A stretch of 64,000 bases of DNA, taken from the NCBI GenBank assembly GCA_006538405.1, contig BJKQ01000008.1, forward strand, positions 496,001-560,000. The letters run 5' to 3'. Shown here piece after piece: positions 57,532-64,000 of the stretch. The notes beneath the pieces are model-generated. The model worked only from the letters and a program-made list of their open reading frames with translations, was not told the origin of the DNA and did not search any database. Each line of letters begins with the position of its first letter. Within the stretch, counting starts at the first letter, position 1. This stretch comes from Hansfordia pulvinata (taxonomy: Eukaryota > Ascomycota > Sordariomycetes > Xylariales). The position numbers were made by a program, and so were the translations under genes.

Positions 57532-60139
57532 ATGTCGGATGGCGAGGACGAAGACGGCAGGCTCAGGCGGCAAGATGTGACGATGGCGGTGGAAGAGGCG
57601 TGGAGACGCGTGTGGAATCAGGGCGCAGGCCGAAGTCGAGGGTGGTTGGCAGGCAGACAGGATCAGAGAGAAGATCCAGGGTGCTGCTGATCGAGGGGTT
57701 ATGAGTGACGGCGACACGGGCGAGTCGACTGGCAACACCATATTAGCCTATGCCGACTATCTAGATTGGGTAAGGCACCAGGCTATCCGACTTGGACGAG
57801 CCAGTGAGTGGGGGGTTCACTGCGGTAGACTCTGGCGGGAGGGATTCTACGTTTTCAGAAGCGAGTCTGTATCGTCACCTCGCTGGTCGTCGCGCAGAGT
57901 GTGTATCCAGACGTCAGGTTGGCGCTCGGCCGGCCCCGGTCAGCCATGAAGGGCTTGGAGGAGGCAGGTAGGAAGCAAGCCCGAACAAGAAAAGACGACT
58001 GAGTTGTCCCACGACGATGCTGAGAATCCTGGAGAGCATTGCTGTTTAGGGGGCTGGCTACCGTACGAAACGTTGGGTTGGCCCTGCCTAGGAAGGGTGA
58101 GGGCGGGGCGAGGCGAGGCGGAAACGTGGAGAGGGCGACAGGCCATAGGCGCACGTACGAGGAGTAGGTAATCGCAGTGGGCGAGCAGGATGGCACGCAG
58201 GCCTGGGGAGGCAGGGCTGAGTCGATCGTCGAGATGGGGGTGGCGGCGATGGAGCTAGGTTATTCTTAGGGGCGCTAGACCCGACGGCAAGCTGGGGCGC
58301 TATTCATGTCACCAGGCACTCGGGCGTGCCAGGCTGGTGGTCGGTGGCTCGCTCTCCTTGATGCGGATCCATGTGAGTACTGGGCGTGCTGGGGGCCGGC
58401 GTCGTCTGTGGTGTTCGCATTCATGATTCAAAATGCATCCATTGGCGGGTGGGCGACTCCGAGGCAGGCGTGGGCCGATGCGTAGGACAATGATGAGGCA
58501 ATTGGGATGGGTGGCACGAGCGGGTGGCATTCCGCTCTCGTACGGTATATGAGGGTGGAGGGGAAACGCGAGGTGAAGTTGGAAGTGATTCCCTATCGGG
58601 AATGCCAAGTTAATAAGAGCGTCGGCCGAGATGAAGGAGAGCTTATGTACGGTAGTGCCTGCCCCCAGCTGGGCGCCCGCCGTGCCGTGCCGTGCCTGCC
58701 TGCCTGTCACGCCTGCAATTTGTGAATTCATGATCCCGACTTGGGTACATCCAATGTAATACAACATCCAACATGAACATTGAAATGTAGGTACATTTGA
58801 TGTAAACCCGTGGGCACTTCCAGGCGAGATCCTCGACCACGCGGGCTCGCGTCCATCTCCGCCTGGGCTTCAACAGAGTCAGACTTGGTCTTGAAACCGG
58901 CACACCAAATCGCCACTTGCTGTCAAACATGTAATGCAGGGGCTATGACACCAATCCTCACCAACGCATTCTTCCAGCTTCATTGCCTCAAGCCAATGCT
59001 TACCTGGGTATTACAGGGCAGGTACAGTACATGTATGGACCAGTCTCTTGGTGAACCAGTAGGCTCAAACCCCTAACCCCATCTCGACATGCGCCCCTGG
59101 CTCAGGTCGGGAGTCTACATCAACCCGTCTTATCATGTCACTACATACGGATGTACCTCGGACTGTGAACTATCCCCATTCCGCAGACGACTCTCGAACC
59201 CACGTGTTGTGTTCCTCCAGCCCTCTCCTCCCTTCTCGTCTCTCCTCTGCTCTCCTCTCGTGTCATCTCACGTCTGTCTCCATGCCCAACTAGCGCCCTA
59301 CGCTAAGGGCGAGCCGTCGGTTCCTTCGGCGCCCACGAGGCCCGCGGTCACCAGCGGCCGCCGGCCTCTAGGATCGTGCGTTCCAGGCCCGCCGCTCTGA
59401 CGGCCTGCCCCCCAAAGGCTTCGACGGGTCCTCGTCTGGGAAGCGACCCTGACACAGATCGTAATATAGTATCCGTCAAATAGCATTAAACACACTCGTA
59501 GTACTTACATGTACGGATCATGATGACCCGGGTAATGGTAGGAGTCGGAGTATATTTACATGCGATCTTGACCAAGCATCGGCGCAGCTCGAGCCCAGCA
59601 GCCTCCTCCAAAGGTTCGCCCCAAAAGAGCGTGTCTGCACCGTGAGGCATCTGCGTGATCACCACCAATTACGGTGTATCTGTGTTTCGAATCATGTTCT
59701 TGTGACATTTTCAACAGGAAAGGCTGTAGCAAGCACCTGGTGTACTCTCCTGGCCTATGAACAGGGTACATGTATACTACACAAATGTTCCAGTGTCTCG
59801 GCTGCGAGTAGACGCTCCCAGTCTCGATGCCGCACGCTTTTGCGAGTCAGGCCGGGTCCAAGCACCGCGCCACCATGGAGGCCACGCGGCAGCTCCATAA
59901 AGGCCAGGTAAGACAGTCGCCTACTTCAAAGTGGTACTGAACCGATCCCGTGACGGGCAGTGTATCACGAGTAACGGCTGTGGGCGGCCAACAGGCCACT
60001 TATAGTTGTTACTCGTCACTAAGATTGGCGACCCTGGCTCAGTCACACCCAGAACCATACGTCTGCGCCAGGTGTATAGTGCCCTGGAGACGCCGGGGTT
60101 GGTCAGCGGTGACTCCATTGGATTGGCTTAGTTAAATGT
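57532..60139. other. Intergenic region
   Basis: About 2.6 kb between the regulator's promoter and the 3' end of the transporter gene. Short frames on both strands have no recognisable motif, and no RNA gene was seen. Confidence 0.55.
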
Positions 60140-61904
60140 TCATTGGCTTTCCCGGCCATTACCGTGCCCTTCGTTATCCCCTTCCCGGCCCAGTAGGCTG
60201 CTCTCCTCGTCGGGCACGGTCGATTTGGCGGGTGGGGCCGACGCCGCCGGCTTGCCGTTCTTCTGCAGGCTGAGCCACAATGCCGAGCAGATGATCATGG
60301 CGCTGCCGAAGAGGCCCATGGGGGGCGGCGTCGTGCCCCAGAGCACGCGTTCTATGATGAGCGCAAAAACCATTTGAATGTACTGCAAGAGGGGTTAGTC
60401 GGGGGCGAGGGGGCTCAAGGATGTGGCTGCAGTGGAGCGAGAGACGTACAATGAGATTCGTCGCCCTGCCCGCCTTTTCGCGCTGCAGGCCTTCAGTCAG
60501 GAGGAATTGTAGAAGAAAGCCGGCGACGCCAATAATGACAAGCAGGCACCTGGGGAAGCCGACGGTCAGCTGGGCTCAGACATATGTTTTACTACTCTGT
60601 TTCGTTGAAAGCCCGATTCCACCCCTTTAGGATCCATTTGACGTTGCGGCGTGGGGAGCAATTGCCCACCGGCGAAGGCGGGAGAGATTGTGGCAGACAC
60701 GGAGCTGAACTTACCACTGCAGCGTGCCCTGGGGAGCACGAAGTGCAGGTCCGGGTGCACGAGGATGATGAAGGCAGAGCCGACGGCGGCCAGGACAGCA
60801 AAGTAGTTAACGCTGATTAGCGAGTGTGCCCGCTTGCCGATCACTCGGATCGTCGAGTAGGCCGTGGCGGCGCCTACTGTCCCGATGACGGCACCCACGA
60901 TGGCCAGAAGCCGCTGGGGTGACGAGGAAGGCCCCGCCGGCCCTTGCGGGCGATCGGCCATGAGGATCGCCATTCCGGCCGCCTGCCCCTCGGCGCCCTG
61001 GCCGATGGGGGCTTCGGAGCCCGGCCCAAAAATGAAGGACGGCCGGGCGACGAGGAGAACGCCGGCCAGGGCGATGATGCCGGACATGGCTTCTTGCAGC
61101 GTGTAAGGCTCCTGGGAAACCGTTAGCCGGCCGCCAGCACAAAGGGGCGGTCGAAAGGTGTCACCACATACAGCTAGCCACACATAGGCGACAATGGCCG
61201 TGAACGTCGGAACCAGGAAGGTGATGGCAGTTGCGTCGGAGATTTCGAGGTACGACAGAGAGTCTGGGTGCGGGAAATGGGTTGGTTGCGCGGTCAGCCC
61301 TGATTTGTTCTCTTTGCTTCTCGCCATGAAGCCATGGGCGCCGCGGGCCACTCACAGTAAAGTCCAAAAAGGCCGAGGAAGCCGGCCAGCCCGCGCAGCA
61401 CGAGCAGGCCCGGACACCCCGGGGACCGAGGGGGAAGTCCGGGATGCGGTGGTACCACATGTACAACATGCCGAGGACGGCGGTAAAAGCCATGCGGACA
61501 AAGATGATCTGCAGGGCGTGGAACTTGTTATCGGCGGTCTGCTCGGACAGGAGCTTGGCCGCCGTGTTCATCTGGAGGACTGGTAGTCAGTAGCCGGATC
61601 TCGTGCCGTTGAAGCTGAGCGGAGGCATCGCGAGGCCGACATACGATGGACCCAAACGTCTGGGCGGCAAAGACAAAGACGAGGCCGAGATTGCGGTCCC
61701 AGAAGCGGCACAGGCCTTGACGTAGCTTGGCCACGCGGGAGGGAGGCTGGTCTTGGGCGCCGTGTTGTGCGCCAGCATCGTCGCCCGGGTCTCGGAGTGG
61801 TAGGCCTGTGAAGATCCGGCCGCAGGCGGCAGAGCGGGACCGAGCAGCGGCGCGGCCTCGGAGCCGGGGCCGGGGCCGGAGGCGGTGGTGGTGCCGTACG
61901 ACAT
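60140..61904 (-). CDS. EamA-type drug/metabolite transporter, frame broken at three points
   Basis: Multi-pass membrane transporter of the DMT superfamily with two EamA halves. Exons: 61645-61904, 61356-61571, 61172-61263, 60715-61111, 60450-60549 and 60140-60382. Membrane segments include LGLVFVFAAQTFGSI, IIFVRMAFTAVLGMLYMWY, GLAGFLGLFGLYY, TAITFLVPTFTAIVAYVWLA, SGIIALAGVLLVARPS, VGAVIGTVGAATAYSTI, YFAVLAAVGSAFIILV, CLLVIIGVAGFLLQFLL and GLFGSAMIICSALWLSL. The likely start reads MSYGTTTASGPGPGSEAAPL. Each of exons 1, 2 and 4 needs one extra base, at or near the G/C runs at about 61784-61789, 61409-61411 and 60731-60734. With those three bases all junction phases agree and the length would be 436 aa. 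Either the assembly has lost bases or this is a pseudogene. Confidence 0.78.
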
Positions 61905-63430
61905 GTTGCTGACAACGCGTGCGATGTAGTATAGGGCGATGAACAGCAGGGGCATCCCACCCGCGGCGTGCCTTGTACGTGTGCGTGCTTGCGCGCGTGC
62001 AAGCGTGTGCGCAGGGTCGAGCACTTCTGTGATGACTGGTGGCGTTGGGCGGTCCTGTGGTCGGGCCAGACACTGCAGGTTTGCGGATTGCCGTTTATCC
62101 AAGAGGTACGCTGGTGAGGCGGCTGAAGTGACCCCCCCGTTGTGGCGCTTACGGTATGTACTCCGTACACACCGCGGGCCCCGACCGAAGAGGCTTCGTG
62201 GGGTACATCCACAAACCCGTGACCCCCGTTATGTACCGTACCGCAGTCCAGCACTGGCGGTTCGACCCGCCCGCGATCGGAGGAACCGACGAGGTGGCGA
62301 GGGATGGGGTGTGGGGCGGGCCTTTGCAACAGCGCGACCACGCACTTTGTGATCATCAACGGCCGTGATCAAATGTTTCGGCGATTCAGTCGGTGAGGCC
62401 GGGGGTTCAACGGTGTCTCGTCCGAGGTGGTCTCTGGGTTTGTACGGTCTGGCTTCCAAGTTGCGGCGTTCCCGAGAACCCCACTGCCCATTTGTGGGGG
62501 TGAAATGCCAGACCCTGACGTCGGCCTCGGATTGGCAACCTGTATCGGTTGATCGTGGGCAAGGCAGAACGACATATGGAGCAGAATGGTGAGGACTGAG
62601 GACAAGAAAAGGGCGAACTGGGGATGGTTCTGAAAGCTTCATCATGGCACGGTGAACACATTTAAGTGATCGTGCATGTCATGTCATCGAATGTTCGAAC
62701 GCACTGCCTGCAGGTAGGTTTGTACCCACCTAAGGTAACCCTGTATCGGGGTGTTTGGCTTTTGGCAGGAACGACCGTTACACGACCCCAGAGGTTTCAA
62801 ACTCGGAGAGGGCACTCGGGAACTTTACCTGTGTCCTTCGCACCAAGTTCCCGGCCACAGGTTCCCTCGAAGCCACCGAGTGGCCATGGAGCGCTCGGTC
62901 GAAACAATCACAAGGGACACAGCCAAACGCAACGCAAGCACGCCCTCACAGCTTCAGAGAGACTCGAAGTGAAGATGAATGAACCTTCTTATTCCGTGCC
63001 AGCCGTACATATGGCAGCCGGCCCTCGATCACCGCAAGCACGACAACCCCCACTCCTCTCTATGCCTACCTTGCCGAGGTAACAAGCCATTAACGCCGTT
63101 TCCACCTGAATTTCCATGCCTCAGACCCGTGCTCCTCAGCGTTGCGTGTTCTCGAAGCAGTACCGTGTCAAAATAATGCCCAACCGCCGACCAATAATAG
63201 AACTGACATGCCCTTGAGTCGTAAAGAAGAAAAAGGAAGCGGGAAAAAGAAAAGAGAATGAGAAAAGAGAACAGTCATCTCATAGGGCTCGTTCGAACAT
63301 CCCCATACATCTCCATTCGCTCAGACTCGCGTGTCGCGGCGATAGCATCCCGTTGTATCCCATGATCCGACGAGGCCACAGGCAGCGGAAAGGGGGGAGG
63401 GGAGGGAGGGACAAGACCGCCGGTCTGGCC
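61905..63430. other. Intergenic region
   Basis: Promoter side of the transporter gene and 3' side of the EF-hand gene. An A/G-rich stretch at about 63226-63270 fits a 3' untranslated region or terminator zone on the minus strand. No gene is supported. Confidence 0.55.
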
Positions 63431-64000
63431 TCAACCCTCCGACACGTCGCGCGAGTTACTCTCGTCAGACCCGCTGCCGCCAGCACCAGCACCAGCACCA
63501 GAGCCGTCGGCGCCGCCTCCGCCGCCGCCGCCGCTCCCGTTGCCGCCAACGACAGAGCCGACGAACTCGCGGTACCGGAACACGTCGCCCCGCTTGGTGG
63601 CCAGGGAGCCGGGGGCGCCGCCGGCCGCGCCGCCGGCCGCGTGGTGGGCGTGCTGGTGCTGGTGCATCATGCTGCTCTTGCTGAAGGCGCGGCGGCCGCT
63701 GAAGCCGGCGACGATCTTGTCGACCTGCGCGGGGGAGGGCGCGGGGCCGTCCCCGGGCTCGGGGCGGTGGTGAGGAGGGCGTCGCGCAGCTCGGCGACGT
63801 CGACCTGGCCGCTGTCGTCGTCGTCAAAGGCGGACAGGGCGGACAGGAGCTCGGCGGCGGGCGACATGGAGGCCAGGTGGGCGGCGATGGAGTTGAGGAA
63901 GGCGGCCAGCGCCATGGTCTGGGGCTTGCCCGGCGGGAAGAAGCGGGTCAGGTCGGCGGGGGAGGCGGGGAGGCCCAGCTGGCCCAGCATGTCGGCCACG
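63431..64000 (-). CDS. EF-hand, myosin-light-chain-like protein (partial, one apparent frameshift)
   Basis: The gene runs off the right edge of the window, so its start is missing. The visible N-terminal part reads ADMLGQLGLPASPADLTRFF and PQTMALAAFLNSIAAHL, followed by a canonical EF-hand loop (DDDDSGQVDVAE: D1, D3, S5, D9, E12). This is the layout of calmodulin-like regulatory myosin light chains in filamentous fungi. The frame then shifts by one base near a G/C run at about 63751-63764. The downstream frame continues QVDKIVAGFSGRRAFSKSS, a His/Ala/Gly-rich linker and DVFRYREFVGSVVGG, and ends with a Gly-rich tail and DVSEG-stop. No intron explains the shift. Binding partner and role are inferred only from this resemblance. 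Confidence 0.75.

Overview
This window looks like genomic DNA of a filamentous ascomycete (Pezizomycotina, most likely a Sordariomycete). The coding regions are GC-rich, most introns are short (about 50-170 nt) with GTRNGT donors and CTRAY branch sites, and the gene set is typical of moulds: STE11, RCO1, CDB4, SNF5, AFI1/MesA, CEG1, a DENND11/Anr2-like protein and a Zn2Cys6 regulator. I recognised no rRNA, tRNA, CRISPR array or intact transposon. Every assignment rests on reading the translated sequence; no database search was run.

Layout. 1-9.9 kb: about 9 kb without a credible gene, rich in a dispersed GTACTCGTAC/GTACGAGTAC motif and short tandem repeats. 9.95-12.7 kb (+): the MAPKKK STE11. 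13.8-15.1 kb (-): a small secreted-protein locus with one signal-peptide exon followed by three homologous, phase-matched terminal exons. 17.7-22.7 kb (-): the PHD-finger protein RCO1 (Rpd3S deacetylase complex). 25.9-27.5 kb (-): the pita-bread-fold protein CDB4/EBP1. 29.7-31.6 kb (+): an S15/CocE-like hydrolase with a GC-AG intron. 32.8-35.2 kb (+): the SWI/SNF subunit SNF5. 37.0-39.8 kb (-): AFI1/MesA. 41.4-42.5 kb (+): the mRNA guanylyltransferase CEG1. 43.3-44.3 kb (-): S-formylglutathione hydrolase. 45.6-48.6 kb (-): a large orphan protein. 50.4-52.5 kb (-): a DENND11/Anr2-like protein. 54.2-55.2 kb (+): an atypical NAD(P)-binding epimerase-like protein. 55.45-57.5 kb (-): a Zn2Cys6 regulator. 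60.1-61.9 kb (-): a drug/metabolite-type (EamA) transporter. 63.4-64.0 kb (-): an EF-hand, myosin-light-chain-like protein cut by the window edge.

The genes are mainly housekeeping (signalling, chromatin, transcription, capping, trafficking) and form no obvious biosynthetic cluster. The most unusual item is the 13.8-15.1 kb locus. Its signal-peptide exon ends in codon phase 2, and three downstream exons all begin with the one nucleotide that completes an Asn codon. All three keep an IFT-x22-C-x15-C spacing and each ends in its own stop. The simplest reading is one gene that makes three alternative secreted isoforms through mutually exclusive terminal exons.

The right third of the window (50-64 kb) also carries five apparent single-base losses, each at or next to a short G/C run, that break otherwise well conserved reading frames in three genes. 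This pattern looks more like homopolymer under-calling in the assembly than biology.
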